64,000 bases of DNA from Providencia sp. PROV188 (GCF_027595165.1 NZ_CP097291.1:868001-932000); one strand, 5' to 3'; positions 1-8,580 are shown, counted from the first letter of the stretch. Program-made: numbers and translations. Notes: generated by a model from the letters alone, not told the origin.

Positions 1-109
1 GCCTCTTGGCGGATATTTTGCGATCCTCGGCGCACTATTTGCCGCAAGCATCACCTTTTCTCCGTTGGCAATTGCTGCCGCATTGAAGATCAACGTGAGT
101 AACAGCTAG
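1..109 (+). CDS. C-terminal end of a membrane protein (partial)
   Basis: The frame starting at base 2 reads 35 residues and stops at TAG 107-109. The residues are mostly Gly, Ala, Leu, Ile and Phe (PLGGYFAILGALFAAS...), as in the last membrane segment of a transporter. The rest of the gene lies left of the window, so the family cannot be named. It is followed 68 bp later by the thioredoxin-like gene on the same strand. Confidence 0.55.
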   Translation, partial: PLGGYFAILGALFAASITFSPLAIAAALKINVSNS

Positions 110-177
110 GGGAGATTTTTTCCAATTGAGCTGATACAGTCGGTGATGTGATGCTCAGTGTAAAAGGAAAAAACGTC

Positions 178-564
178 ATGCCCGCTGTTCCCTTCATCAG
201 TAGCGATAATTTTAGCCGGCTGTTATCTGACCCGATGCAGCCGAGCGGGCAATGGGCGTTAATCTATTTTTGTGCATCATGGTGCCAGCCATGTAAGAGC
301 ATGCAGCCTATCTATTTACAACTCACGGATTACTTTTCTGATAATGGTACGCACTTTGGCGGTCGTATAAATTTTGGTGGCAGTATACATTTTGGAATAG
401 TAGATATCGCTCAATCTCCGACAATAGCCCCTCAGTATGGAATTAAATCCGTGCCTTCCATTGCGCTTTTCCATGATTCTCGTCTTGTGGATTTAATGGC
501 AGGGGAATATCGACTTTCACAGCTGATTACTCAAATAGAAAATAGGTTGCTATGTTCACATTGA
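178..564 (+). CDS. Thioredoxin-like protein
   Basis: A 128-residue thioredoxin-fold protein, probably a cytoplasmic thiol oxidoreductase or chaperone since no signal peptide is seen. The motif FCASWCQPCKSMQP near residues 31-44 is a thioredoxin active site with WCQPC in place of the classic WCGPC. Further on, IKSVPSIALF holds the expected cis-proline. ATG 178 is preferred over GTG 148 because AAGGA lies 9 bases before it. Between helix 2 and the next strand there is an unusual glycine-phenylalanine insert built from an 18-bp tandem repeat (355-390). The gene overlaps the following permease gene by 13 bp, so translation is probably coupled. The physiological partner is unknown. Confidence 0.8.
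   Translation: MPAVPFISSDNFSRLLSDPMQPSGQWALIYFCASWCQPCKSMQPIYLQLTDYFSDNGTHFGGRINFGGSIHFGIVDIAQSPTIAPQYGIKSVPSIALFHDSRLVDLMAGEYRLSQLITQIENRLLCSH
355..396 (+). repeat. 18-bp tandem repeat inside the thioredoxin-like gene
   Basis: Two adjacent 18-bp units (355-372 and 373-390) encode FGGRIN and FGGSIH. A third start, FGIVDI (391-408), follows and looks like the ancestral beta-strand. The units stay in frame, so this is an in-frame expansion that lengthens one loop without breaking the gene. Confidence 0.7.
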
Positions 565-1373
565 TATTAGAAGGTTTGGTGATTGGCTGCCTATTAGGAT
601 TAACGGGCGCTGGTGGTGGTATTTTAGCGGTTCCTGCCTTGATGACATCTCAAGGATGGGGCGTTGCACTCGCCGCACCAGTGGGGTTATTGGCCATTAC
701 ATTGGCGGCATTAGTTGGTGCTATTCAAGGGCTTATTCAGCAGAATATTCGTTATAAAGCAGCTATTTGGATTGCGTTAATTAGCATTCCTACCGCGAAA
801 TATGGCGTTTATTTAGCACAAATTGTTTCACCCCAATGGCTGACTTTAGCATTTAGTCTCGTGATGCTGGTGGTTGCATATCGTATTGTTTTTAAGAAAG
901 TAATTAAAGATGATGATGCTCCGTGCAAAATAAACCAGCAAACAGGAAAATTTATTTGGAATATCAAAACGGCATCTATATTAGGGGGAATTGGATTAGT
1001 TGCTGGATTACTGACGGGGCTATTAGGTGTAGGCGGCGGGTTTATTATTGTGCCTGCAATGAAAAAGTTCACCAATTTAAACCTTAAAAGCATTATTGCC
1101 ACCTCGCTGATGGTGATATTCCTCATTGGCAGCATTAGTATTTCAATTAATATATTGAATGGTTTTGAATATCCATTAGAGGTGAGCGCAACTTTTATTT
1201 TAGCCTGCGTTTTAGGGCTGGTTGTTGGGCGTTTTTTGATTGGCTATATCCCTGTTAATATTGTTCAAACTATATTTGCATTATTGGTTGTTTTTGTTTC
1301 ATTTTATTTGTTATATTCAATTTTTATTTTTATTTTTATAAAAAATAATGGAATCCCCAGTTTTTTAATATAA
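552..1373 (+). CDS. TauE/SafE (TSUP) family permease
   Basis: A 273-residue inner-membrane protein of the TSUP (sulfite exporter TauE/SafE) family. The family repeat appears twice, as GLTGAGGGILAVPAL near residues 16-30 and GLLGVGGGFIIVPAM near 157-171. Each half has about four hydrophobic segments, with a lysine-rich loop between them near residues 115-135. Such proteins carry small organic anions or sulfur compounds; the substrate here is not evident. ATG 552 lies inside the end of the thioredoxin-like gene, so the two are probably one transcriptional unit, which hints at a redox or sulfur link. That link is inference only. Confidence 0.85.
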   Translation: MFTLILEGLVIGCLLGLTGAGGGILAVPALMTSQGWGVALAAPVGLLAITLAALVGAIQGLIQQNIRYKAAIWIALISIPTAKYGVYLAQIVSPQWLTLAFSLVMLVVAYRIVFKKVIKDDDAPCKINQQTGKFIWNIKTASILGGIGLVAGLLTGLLGVGGGFIIVPAMKKFTNLNLKSIIATSLMVIFLIGSISISINILNGFEYPLEVSATFILACVLGLVVGRFLIGYIPVNIVQTIFALLVVFVSFYLLYSIFIFIFIKNNGIPSFLI

Positions 1374-1384
1374 TAACTTCATTT

Positions 1385-1410
1385 CCACTACTCATTTATT
1401 AGTGGTTTTT
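1385..1410 (+). terminator. Rho-independent terminator after the TSUP gene
   Basis: CCACTA (1385-1390) and TAGTGG (1400-1405) form a 6-bp stem with a 9-base loop, followed by five T. It is short but well placed 12 bp after the permease stop codon. Confidence 0.55.
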
Positions 1411-1634
1411 CAGTTATTTTACTTTTAAAATATTTTTTTATATTTGGCTTGATTCAAATTGAGAATATTAGGCATAAGATGCTATTGGTTTGATGTATAA
1501 GAAAGAAAACTGATTTATCTTCAATGATAAACAGGTATAATGGATTAATCGCAATTCTTATTCAGCAGCGACATCAACAGGACACGCTATACCCTACCAA
1601 ATACAATAATCATTACAGGTTGACTAGCATAAAT

Positions 1635-2639
1635 ATGACTAAACAAGATAGTTCAACAACCATCATTGATATCGCCAAACGCGCGAATGTGACCGATATT
1701 ACGGTATCTCGAGCTTTTAATCACCCAGAATTGGTAAAAAAAGAGACGCGAGAAAAAATACTCGCTATCGCGCAAGAATTAAATTATGTCCCCAATGTAT
1801 TTGCTCGGAATTTAAAGAATAAAAATAGCCGCATTATTGGGGTTGTTACGGACAGTACCTTTAACCCGTTCTATGTTGTATTAATCCAGACGGTTTCCCG
1901 CTTAGCGAAAGAGAAAGGGTATCAGGTGATGATCTTTGATACCGATAGCGATGAAAAAGCCGAGCAAACGGCTATTGAAACCTTAGTCAGCTATAAGGCT
2001 AGCGGTATTTTACTTTCGCCTGTGCGTGACGATAAAGCCTATCAACCGAGTTATTTATCACTGATTGATCAGCATAAAGTCCCTCTGGTTTTTGTTGACC
2101 GTTCTATTTATGGCAAAGATTACCCTGGGCTATTTTTGAAGAACTTTGAAATCGGGGCATTAACCGGTAAATATCTCAATCAGCAACGCAGCGAAAATAC
2201 CTTAATTGTCTCAGGGCCTGAGCATTCTGAAATTAGTCTTTCACGCTTAGCGGGTATTTATGATCAATTTACTAACCGTAAAAATATTCATGTCCTGTAC
2301 AGTAGTTATATTTTTAGTAAGAAAGATGAAGAGTATTTAAGAGAAAAAATAAAAGAACTCTATACACCCAATATGTATATCGTGGGCTTAAACGGAATTA
2401 TTACCGCGGGGATGTACAAAATTATTTCTGAACTCGGATTATCTTGCCGTTATTTCTCGGTGGACTTACCGCCTTATGCTGATACTTATCATTTATCGAT
2501 TTCAGGCGTTCACCATGACTCAGTTTATTTAGGTAAACGAACAGCGGAATTACTGTTTGCAGAGATAGAAGGTGGTACCACTAAAGAAACGGGTTCCAAG
2601 CAAATTTTCGTCAATGGAAAACTTGTGACTTACGATTAA
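1635..2639 (+). CDS. LacI family transcriptional regulator
   Basis: A 334-residue LacI/GalR-type DNA-binding protein, probably a repressor. The helix-turn-helix and hinge helix lie near residues 9-60 (IIDIAKRANVTDITVSRAF..., then NYVPNVFARNLKNKNSRIIGVV). A periplasmic-binding-protein-like effector domain follows to the C-terminus. The open frame reaches back to 1524, but those extra 37 residues are unlike the family, so ATG 1635 is chosen despite a weak ribosome site. The gene converges on the ABC transporter/dehydrogenase operon at 2698-7443, which is the most likely target. Two palindromes with a CG centre upstream of that operon fit LacI-type operators. The inducer is unknown but probably a sugar or polyol. 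Confidence 0.88.
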   Translation: MTKQDSSTTIIDIAKRANVTDITVSRAFNHPELVKKETREKILAIAQELNYVPNVFARNLKNKNSRIIGVVTDSTFNPFYVVLIQTVSRLAKEKGYQVMIFDTDSDEKAEQTAIETLVSYKASGILLSPVRDDKAYQPSYLSLIDQHKVPLVFVDRSIYGKDYPGLFLKNFEIGALTGKYLNQQRSENTLIVSGPEHSEISLSRLAGIYDQFTNRKNIHVLYSSYIFSKKDEEYLREKIKELYTPNMYIVGLNGIITAGMYKIISELGLSCRYFSVDLPPYADTYHLSISGVHHDSVYLGKRTAELLFAEIEGGTTKETGSKQIFVNGKLVTYD

Positions 2640-2641
2640 AA

Positions 2642-2680
2642 AAATAAGGATTTCATCATGAAATCCTTATTTGTTGTTTT
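2642..2680. terminator. Bidirectional terminator between convergent genes
   Basis: A perfect 14-bp inverted repeat (2642-2655 and 2659-2672) with a 3-base loop, flanked by A-rich sequence on the left and T-rich on the right. It can end transcription of both the LacI-type gene and the leftward ABC operon. Confidence 0.85.
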
Positions 2681-2697
2681 TCGTAACAGCGTGAAAA

Positions 2698-3669
2698 TCA
2701 ACGCTTCATTGAGCTAATTAAGGTTGCGCCCCAGATAATTAGGCCTTTTACAATATATTGAACGTACGGTGAGATACCCAGAAGGTTCAAGCCATTGTTT
2801 AGTACACCTAAAATCATTGCGCCGATCAATGTGCCGATGATCATCCCGCGACCGCCTGCGATAGATGCACCACCCAAAACGACTGCTGCAATAGCATCAA
2901 GTTCAAAACCGACACCGGCATTAGGCTGACCGCTCATAACGCGAGAGGTAAAAATCAGTCCGGCAAATGCGGCAGTGAAACCACTGATGACGTACACCAA
3001 CATTTTATAGCGCTCAACGCGGATACCACTTAAACGCGCCGCCTCTTCGTTACCGCCAATGGCATAAATATAGCGGCCGAATGGAATATGATTAAGCACC
3101 ACATAAAAAATCAGATACAGACCTAGCATTAATAGGATAGGTACCTGAATTCCCATCAACTCTTCACGTCCCCAAAAAGCAAACTCTTGAGGTAAGCCAG
3201 AAATAGGGTAGCCACCGGTGTAAATTAGCGCTAAGCCTTTCGCAATAATCATGGCGCCTAAGGTCACGATAATTGGCGGCATTTTACCGTAAGCAGTTAA
3301 AATCCCATTAATAAATCCAAACGCGATACCAGATAACAGACCCAGAGCAATGGCAATGGAAGGATCCATACCATAATATTTCATTAATCCAGCCATCAAT
3401 GTACCGGATAGCGCCATCACCGCCCCAACGGAAAGGTCGATCCCTCCGGTTAAGATGGCAAATGTCATCCCGATAGCAATGATTGCATTAATAGAAACTT
3501 GGCGGGCAATAGTAGATAAGTTATTTACCGTTAAAAAATGCTCATTAAAAATGGACATACAAGCAAATAAAATAATTAACCCAACGAGAGGTAAAAATGC
3601 CGGTATCTTGGTTAATTTGGCAAAATTAAATTTATTCTTCGCCAGTGGAATTGTACTTTGGTTAGACAT
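2698..3669 (-). CDS. Sugar ABC transporter permease, RbsC-like
   Basis: A 323-residue integral membrane protein of the ribose/xylose/autoinducer ABC permease family (BPD_transp_2). About eight to ten hydrophobic segments are seen. The family motif GGIDLSVGAVMALSG is near residue 75, and AAVVLGGASIAGGRGMIIGT lies in the C-terminal third. ATG 3669 is preferred because AGGA lies 8 bases upstream; ATG 3675 is too close to it. It begins 11 bp after the ATPase gene stops. It should form the membrane channel for the binding protein at 5339-6253. Substrate is probably a sugar or polyol; the adjacent dehydrogenase suggests a tetritol or similar polyol. Confidence 0.9.
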   Translation of the reverse strand: MSNQSTIPLAKNKFNFAKLTKIPAFLPLVGLIILFACMSIFNEHFLTVNNLSTIARQVSINAIIAIGMTFAILTGGIDLSVGAVMALSGTLMAGLMKYYGMDPSIAIALGLLSGIAFGFINGILTAYGKMPPIIVTLGAMIIAKGLALIYTGGYPISGLPQEFAFWGREELMGIQVPILLMLGLYLIFYVVLNHIPFGRYIYAIGGNEEAARLSGIRVERYKMLVYVISGFTAAFAGLIFTSRVMSGQPNAGVGFELDAIAAVVLGGASIAGGRGMIIGTLIGAMILGVLNNGLNLLGISPYVQYIVKGLIIWGATLISSMKR

Positions 3670-3679
3670 AGTCATGATC

Positions 3680-5164
3680 CTATATAATATTGCCGGCCGC
3701 ATGTAACATAATCTGGGTTGAGTTAATCTCGTCCCCACTTAATTCAGCAGCAACTTCACCATCTCGAAACACCAAAACTCGATCGCTCACGCCAATAACT
3801 TCAGGCAGCTCTGAGGAAATCATAATAATTGAGATCCCTTTTTCGGTAAGTGAACGCATTAATTGATAGATTTCTGATTTTGCTCCGACGTCGATACCCC
3901 GTGTAGGCTCATCGAAAATAAGAATTTTGGCTTGTTTATTTAGCCAACGTGCAATCACCACTTTTTGTTGGTTTCCACCGCTAAGCGTTGAAACCGCTGT
4001 ATCTGCTTCTGGTGTTTTAACTTTGACTTGCGAAATTAAATCAAGAGATAACAAATGTTCTTTTTTATTTTGAATTAAGAACAGTTTTTGAGCGTGGTTA
4101 TTTAGCCAAATATTTTCTTTAACTGAGAATGGCAAAACCAAACCTTGGGTTTTACGGCTTTCAGGTAAAAGTCCAATGCCTAACTGGAGCGCTTGTGCCG
4201 CAGATTTCATTTTGACTTCTTGCCCCTCTAGAACCACTTTTTTCTTGTAGGCTTTATCCGCGCCCATCATGGCGAGAATATTTTCAGTGCGGCCAGAGCC
4301 GACTAAGCCTGCAAGACCGAGGATCTCGCCTTTTTTCAATTGAATGCGATTGGTTGGGCTAGAAGCAAACCGCTGAATTTGAGCGTCTAGAATGACCTCT
4401 TGTCCATCAAAATGACGTTTTGGCGGGTAGATATTTTCGACTTCACGACCCACCATCATTTCGATGATCACATCAAGGTCGGTATCATCCACCTTACGGG
4501 ATCCAATATATTGACCATCTCGCAATACGCTAATGGTGTCGCAAATTTCATAAATCTCTTCCAAGTGGTGAGAGATAAAGAACATGCCGACGCCTTTTGC
4601 TTTCAGGTCACGCATCACATCAAATAGGTGATTGGCTTCTTTGGGGGTTAATGTTGCCGTTGGCTCATCTAGTACCAATATTTTGGCATCCAGAGAAAGC
4701 GCTTTGGCAATTTCCACAAATTGTTGTTCAGCAATACTTAAATGGCTAATGGGTTCATCAATATCAATATTAACGCCCAACTCAGATAGGATTATCTGCG
4801 CTTTTTCACGCATCAGCTTTCTATCTAATAAGCCAAATTTATTTTTAATTTCCCGGTTTAAAAAGATATTTTCAAAAGCATTTAAATAAGGGATTAACGA
4901 AAACTCTTGGAAAATAATACCGACGCCCGCTTTAATGGCATCACGATAATTATGGAAGGTGTACTCTTCGCCTTCGATAAGTATTTTCCCGCTATCTGGT
5001 TTATGAATTCCACACAGCACTTTCATTAGCGTTGATTTACCCGCACCATTTTCACCCAGCAGTGCGTGTACCTCTCCTTTTTCTAAAGAGAGATTAATAT
5101 TATCTAGCGCCTTAACCCCAGGGAAAGTTTTACTGACATCTTTTAATGCTAACAATTGCATCAT
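3680..5164 (-). CDS. Sugar ABC transporter ATP-binding protein, RbsA-like
   Basis: A 494-residue ATPase with two fused ABC cassettes, as in RbsA, XylG and MglA. The first cassette has Walker A GENGAGKST near residue 38, a weak signature LSIAEQQFVEIAKAL and Walker B ILVLDEPTATL. The second has a degenerate P-loop (GLVGSGRTE), signature LSGGNQQKVVIARWL and Walker B ILIFDEPTRGID. An intact first and degenerate second P-loop is normal for this family. The start is ATG 5164 with AGGGA just upstream; the open frame runs back to 5251 but those residues are not family-like. It energises the permease at 2698-3669. Confidence 0.92.
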   Translation of the reverse strand: MMQLLALKDVSKTFPGVKALDNINLSLEKGEVHALLGENGAGKSTLMKVLCGIHKPDSGKILIEGEEYTFHNYRDAIKAGVGIIFQEFSLIPYLNAFENIFLNREIKNKFGLLDRKLMREKAQIILSELGVNIDIDEPISHLSIAEQQFVEIAKALSLDAKILVLDEPTATLTPKEANHLFDVMRDLKAKGVGMFFISHHLEEIYEICDTISVLRDGQYIGSRKVDDTDLDVIIEMMVGREVENIYPPKRHFDGQEVILDAQIQRFASSPTNRIQLKKGEILGLAGLVGSGRTENILAMMGADKAYKKKVVLEGQEVKMKSAAQALQLGIGLLPESRKTQGLVLPFSVKENIWLNNHAQKLFLIQNKKEHLLSLDLISQVKVKTPEADTAVSTLSGGNQQKVVIARWLNKQAKILIFDEPTRGIDVGAKSEIYQLMRSLTEKGISIIMISSELPEVIGVSDRVLVFRDGEVAAELSGDEINSTQIMLHAAGNII

Positions 5165-5266
5165 GTTGCTTCCCTTATTTTCTTTACCGCTTAAAAATGG
5201 GTAACAAAGCGAGTTGGAAAGTGAAATGCTTTCCAATAAACAGAGTGTCATTCATTTTTATTAAGA

Positions 5267-5301
5267 GTATTGCGCCGGGGAATAATCCGTAGGCGCAATA
5301 C
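5267..5301 (-). promoter_or_regulatory. Intercistronic hairpin after the binding-protein gene
   Basis: Perfect 10-bp arms GTATTGCGCC (5267-5276) and GGCGCAATAC (5292-5301) with a 15-base loop, without a good T-tract. It sits between the binding-protein gene and the ATPase gene. Such hairpins commonly protect the upstream mRNA so that the binding protein is made in excess of the membrane parts. The function is inferred from position. Confidence 0.6.
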
Positions 5302-5338
5302 CGAGTTCGACTTATTTATTTACTTTGTTAATTGCTGA

Positions 5339-6253
5339 TTACCAATGGAAATCTTTAGCATTGGTTTTATCGATTAACTTAACATCCAGAGGAACTTCTT
5401 TAGGTACGTTAGCTCCCCAGTGTTTTGCTAAGCCCATGGCTAAACCAATACGTACTTGGTCACGTGGGAATTGTGCGGAAGTAGCGATAAACGGTGAATT
5501 ACCTTTGGCAATTTCAGCGACGGCTTCAGGAGAACCATCAACACTCACCAGTTTCACATCACGACCTGCAGATTCGATTGCCGCTAATGCGCCTAAAGAA
5601 CCCACATCGTTCACACTAAAGATACCATTCAAGCCAGGGTTAGCTTGCAGCATGTTTTCAGTGACGTTCATCGCAGTATCACGCTCTTGTTTACCGTTTA
5701 ATTTGGTCACAATCTTGATGTTTGGATACTCTTTCATGGCGGCTTCAAAACCACGAACACGCTCAAGGATTGGCACGACAGGGATACCATCAAGGATAGC
5801 CACTTCGCCTTTACCACCTAATGATTCACCTAAACGTTTACCCGCCATTAGACCTGCTTCGTAGTTTTTAGAACCCACGAATGAGTCGATTGGACCGTTA
5901 GCTTGTGCATCGATTGCAATCACCACGACACCCGCTTTTTTCGCAGCTAATACAGCTGTTTCTGCACCCACGCTATCTGCTGGGTTAATCAGCAGAATAT
6001 CGATTTTTTTCTGAAGCATATCTTCGATATCGCTGGTTTGTTTTGAGACATCGTGTGCCGCATCAGCGATATAAAGTTGAGCGCCCATTTCACCTGTTGC
6101 GCTTTCTAAAGCCTCTTTCATGGTCACGAAATATTCGTTATTCAGTTCTTGAAACGACATTCCGACAGAAACAGGTTTTGCTGTCGCGTTAAAAGCCATG
6201 CCCAGTGTTAAAACGCTTGCTGCAACAGCTAACTTTTTAAATTTACTCAACAT
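5339..6253 (-). CDS. Periplasmic sugar-binding protein, RbsB-like
   Basis: A 304-residue ABC substrate-binding protein of peripla_BP_4 (ribose/galactose-binding) type. The N-terminus MLSKFKKLAVAASVLTLGMA... is a classic signal peptide with likely cleavage after ATA near residue 25. Family-type stretches follow, such as IDILLINPADS and VVIAIDAQANGPIDSFVGS. The C-terminal lysine-rich end KLIDKTNAKDF is usual. ATG 6253 has AGGAG upstream. It is upstream of the ATPase and permease genes on the same strand and downstream of the dehydrogenase, giving one catabolic operon. The ligand is not certain. Confidence 0.92.
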   Translation of the reverse strand: MLSKFKKLAVAASVLTLGMAFNATAKPVSVGMSFQELNNEYFVTMKEALESATGEMGAQLYIADAAHDVSKQTSDIEDMLQKKIDILLINPADSVGAETAVLAAKKAGVVVIAIDAQANGPIDSFVGSKNYEAGLMAGKRLGESLGGKGEVAILDGIPVVPILERVRGFEAAMKEYPNIKIVTKLNGKQERDTAMNVTENMLQANPGLNGIFSVNDVGSLGALAAIESAGRDVKLVSVDGSPEAVAEIAKGNSPFIATSAQFPRDQVRIGLAMGLAKHWGANVPKEVPLDVKLIDKTNAKDFHW

Positions 6254-6369
6254 AAGATGTTCTCCTAAAGAGTCTTTAGTGTTATAGGGTACTGCTAATA
6301 TTTATGATTATTAATGACTTACTTTAATTATGCTGATATTGCATTTCACTATATTGCACTACAACAGCA

Positions 6370-7443
6370 TTATGGCTTGATAACGACTTTGATAGAGTCT
6401 GCCGATTTCGCCATAACAAATGCCTCTTCCCAATCATCGATTGAGTAGAAGTGGGTAACGATATCGTCAGCACATACTAACCCGCGGCTAAATAGGTCAA
6501 TGGCGACCTCGTAGCTGTATGGGCCTAAGTGAGCACCTCGGATATCTAACTCTTTACGGTCACCGATAATTGACCAGTCTACGGTGGTTTCTTTACCGAA
6601 AACGCTGAACTCGACGAAGCGACCCAGTTTACGGATCATTTCTAACCCTTGAGTCACGCCGATTGGAGCACCAGTCGCTTCGATGTACACATCGCAACCG
6701 TAACCTTCGGTCATCTCTTTAACCAGTTTGATGGCATCTTCTTTCAGTGGGTTGATCACCACGTCAGCACCAAATTTCTTCGCTAATTCAAGGCGTTCAT
6801 CGATAGCATCGATAACGACTAATTTTTTCGGGGTTTTGAGTTTCGCGACTTGGATCATGCACAGACCCAGTGGACCTGCACCTGCGATAACGACAACGTC
6901 ATTTAAATCGATATCACCACGACGAACGGTATGGATAGCGCAGGCCATTGGCTCGATTAACGCCGCATCTTTTTCTGAAAGCTCATCTGGAATTTTGTGA
7001 ATAATGGCACGCTCAGAAAAACGCATATATTCCGCCATCCCACCATCGGCAACTTCTTTTTGGAAGCCGTAAATATCATGGGTTTCGCACATCCAATATT
7101 TGCCTGACTTACAGAAACGACACTCCCAGCAAGGCACGATTTGTTCCGCTAAAATACGATCGCCTACTTTCAGACCATATTTTTCACCAGAACCTTCGCC
7201 CAGCTCAGCGACGCGTCCGTAAAATTCGTGTCCTGGTACGACAGGGGCTTTGATCCATGGGTTTTCACCCCAGAACATTTGAGCGCCATCATTCGCTTTA
7301 CAGTCACCTGCACAGATACCGCATCCATCTACTTTGATGACCACTTCACGAAATCCTGGTGTTGGTCTTTTTATCGCTTCAAAGCGGTAATCATGGGGGC
7401 CATGACATACAACAGCTTTCATTTTTTCAGGTAGGGTACTCAT
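6370..7443 (-). CDS. Zinc-dependent polyol dehydrogenase (erythritol/L-threitol-type)
   Basis: A 357-residue medium-chain zinc dehydrogenase, cytoplasmic and NAD(P)-dependent. The catalytic zinc ligand region is GCGICAGDCK near residue 40, with GHEFYGRVAELGEG and the structural zinc cysteine cluster CWECRFCKSGKYWMC after it. The nucleotide-binding motif is GAGPLGLCMIQVA. The sequence resembles proteins annotated erythritol/L-threitol dehydrogenase, from memory; other polyols are possible. It is the first gene of the operon, followed by a binding protein, ATPase and permease, so it probably oxidises the imported substrate to a ketose. No kinase is seen in this operon, so the next pathway step must be encoded elsewhere. 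Confidence 0.8.
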   Translation of the reverse strand: MSTLPEKMKAVVCHGPHDYRFEAIKRPTPGFREVVIKVDGCGICAGDCKANDGAQMFWGENPWIKAPVVPGHEFYGRVAELGEGSGEKYGLKVGDRILAEQIVPCWECRFCKSGKYWMCETHDIYGFQKEVADGGMAEYMRFSERAIIHKIPDELSEKDAALIEPMACAIHTVRRGDIDLNDVVVIAGAGPLGLCMIQVAKLKTPKKLVVIDAIDERLELAKKFGADVVINPLKEDAIKLVKEMTEGYGCDVYIEATGAPIGVTQGLEMIRKLGRFVEFSVFGKETTVDWSIIGDRKELDIRGAHLGPYSYEVAIDLFSRGLVCADDIVTHFYSIDDWEEAFVMAKSADSIKVVIKP

Positions 7444-7475
7444 ATTCTAATAACCTCATTCTGGATGTTGGCTAT

Positions 7476-7493
7476 AATGTTGACGTCAACATT
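7476..7493. promoter_or_regulatory. Palindromic operator 1 (AATGTTGACGTCAACATT)
   Basis: A perfect 18-bp palindrome centred on CG, 33 bp before the dehydrogenase start codon. LacI-family repressors bind this kind of CG-centred even palindrome, so it is a good candidate operator for the regulator at 1635-2639. At this position it would block transcription start or early elongation. Confidence 0.6.
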
Positions 7494-7607
7494 AAACGTC
7501 GTTTTTGTAAGTAAACCGTTCTCTTTGTAATGCTTGACGGCTAAAAATAATAATGGTGTGAGAAAAGTGATGCTCTATTGTTATAAATAAATTGTTTAGT
7601 TTTTAAT

Positions 7608-7623
7608 ATGACGACGTCGTCAT
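7608..7623. promoter_or_regulatory. Palindromic operator 2 (ATGACGACGTCGTCAT)
   Basis: A perfect 16-bp palindrome sharing the GACGTC core with the site at 7476-7493, centre to centre 131 bp. Two related operators at this distance could allow repressor looping. Whether both are bound by the same protein is not shown. Confidence 0.5.
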
Positions 7624-7998
7624 TTTTGAGAGATGCTAAATAAAAAAGTGATAATTGTGATTCAAATCCTATTTTTTATTTAAGAACTCTTTTGTTTATG
7701 AGGTTTGTTTGCCAGACAAAATGCAAACTATAGTGGATGCGATGATTTTCGAAAGAGTATAATTAGTTTCGTTATTTTCAGAAGTGAAGAATCTTTGAAA
7801 AAACATTTCAGCTAACACTTTAAGGTAAAATTTGAATTTGTTTGCGTCATTAATGTGATCATGATCGATTTGGTGTAGCGTATAAATCTCTATTAATCCT
7901 TTTCTTTGCTATTTTTCCGATTGAATAAAAAGTGTTATATCGATAACTTAAATTAAATATCTTAGCATTAATGATTTTTTTAATTAAAAGGCATAAAA

Positions 7999-8559
7999 AT
8001 GGCAACGACAATGATTGTTCTTCTGGTTTTACTGCTTATTTTAGCGGGATGGGGTATTTCTATTTATAACCGCTTGGTGAGTACCCGGAACCAAGTTAGC
8101 AATCAATTTGCCAATATTGATGTGATTTTAAAACAGCGTGCTGACCAAATTCCCCAGCTAGTCACGATAGTTGAAAAAGCCATGGAGCATGAAAAAGCGC
8201 TATTTACTTCATTGAGTGATGCTCGCCAAAATTATTTCAGTGCTAAAAATGTGAATGAAAAAATTGCTGCATCAAATGAAATGGATAAAGCGTTAAAAAG
8301 CCTCGTCGCGGTTGCTGAAAACTACCCAACGCTAATATCGGGTGAGCAATTTACCCAATTACAAATCGCACTAAGCGAAGTGGAAGATAAAATTGCTCAG
8401 CGCCGCGAAGGCTTCAATGATGCAACAACGGAATACAATACGGCGATCCAAATGTTCCCAGACAGTATTTTTGCCAATATTTTTGGTTTTACTGCGTTGC
8501 CTTTATTGGAAATCACTGAAGCTGAGAAAAAATATGATGGTATTCAATTCAAATCATAA
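7999..8559 (+). CDS. LemA family protein (first copy)
   Basis: A 186-residue LemA-fold protein with one N-terminal membrane anchor (residues 5-22) and a long helical body outside the membrane. The family core NRLVSTRNQVSNQFANIDVILKQRADQIPQL is near residues 24-54. The C-terminal part ends in the usual YNTAIQMFPDSIFANIFGF. AAAAGG lies upstream of the start. It opens a four-gene operon with a GIDE-like protein, a second LemA and a small membrane protein. LemA proteins have no firmly known biochemical role. The neighbours suggest a membrane complex. Confidence 0.88.
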   Translation: MATTMIVLLVLLLILAGWGISIYNRLVSTRNQVSNQFANIDVILKQRADQIPQLVTIVEKAMEHEKALFTSLSDARQNYFSAKNVNEKIAASNEMDKALKSLVAVAENYPTLISGEQFTQLQIALSEVEDKIAQRREGFNDATTEYNTAIQMFPDSIFANIFGFTALPLLEITEAEKKYDGIQFKS

Positions 8560-8580
8560 TCACCGTTAAAGGTATCATCT

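Larger units (their letters stand above)
7444..7998. promoter_or_regulatory. Divergent intergenic region with two palindromic operators
   Basis: A 555-bp AT-rich gap between the dehydrogenase (leftward) and LemA (rightward) genes. It holds two perfect palindromes, annotated separately, that should serve the leftward operon. The remainder, 7624-7998, is AT-rich, contains a short GATCATGATC palindrome near 7858 and presumably the lemA operon promoter. No RNA gene or longer reading frame is seen. Confidence 0.6.

Noticed and set aside
1524..1634. Longer start for the LacI-type regulator
   Set aside because: The 37 extra residues are unlike the family, which begins just before the HTH; ATG 1635 fits.
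5325..5864. 179-codon plus-strand frame inside the binding-protein gene
   Set aside because: It is fully antisense to a clear periplasmic binding protein and has shadow-like composition.
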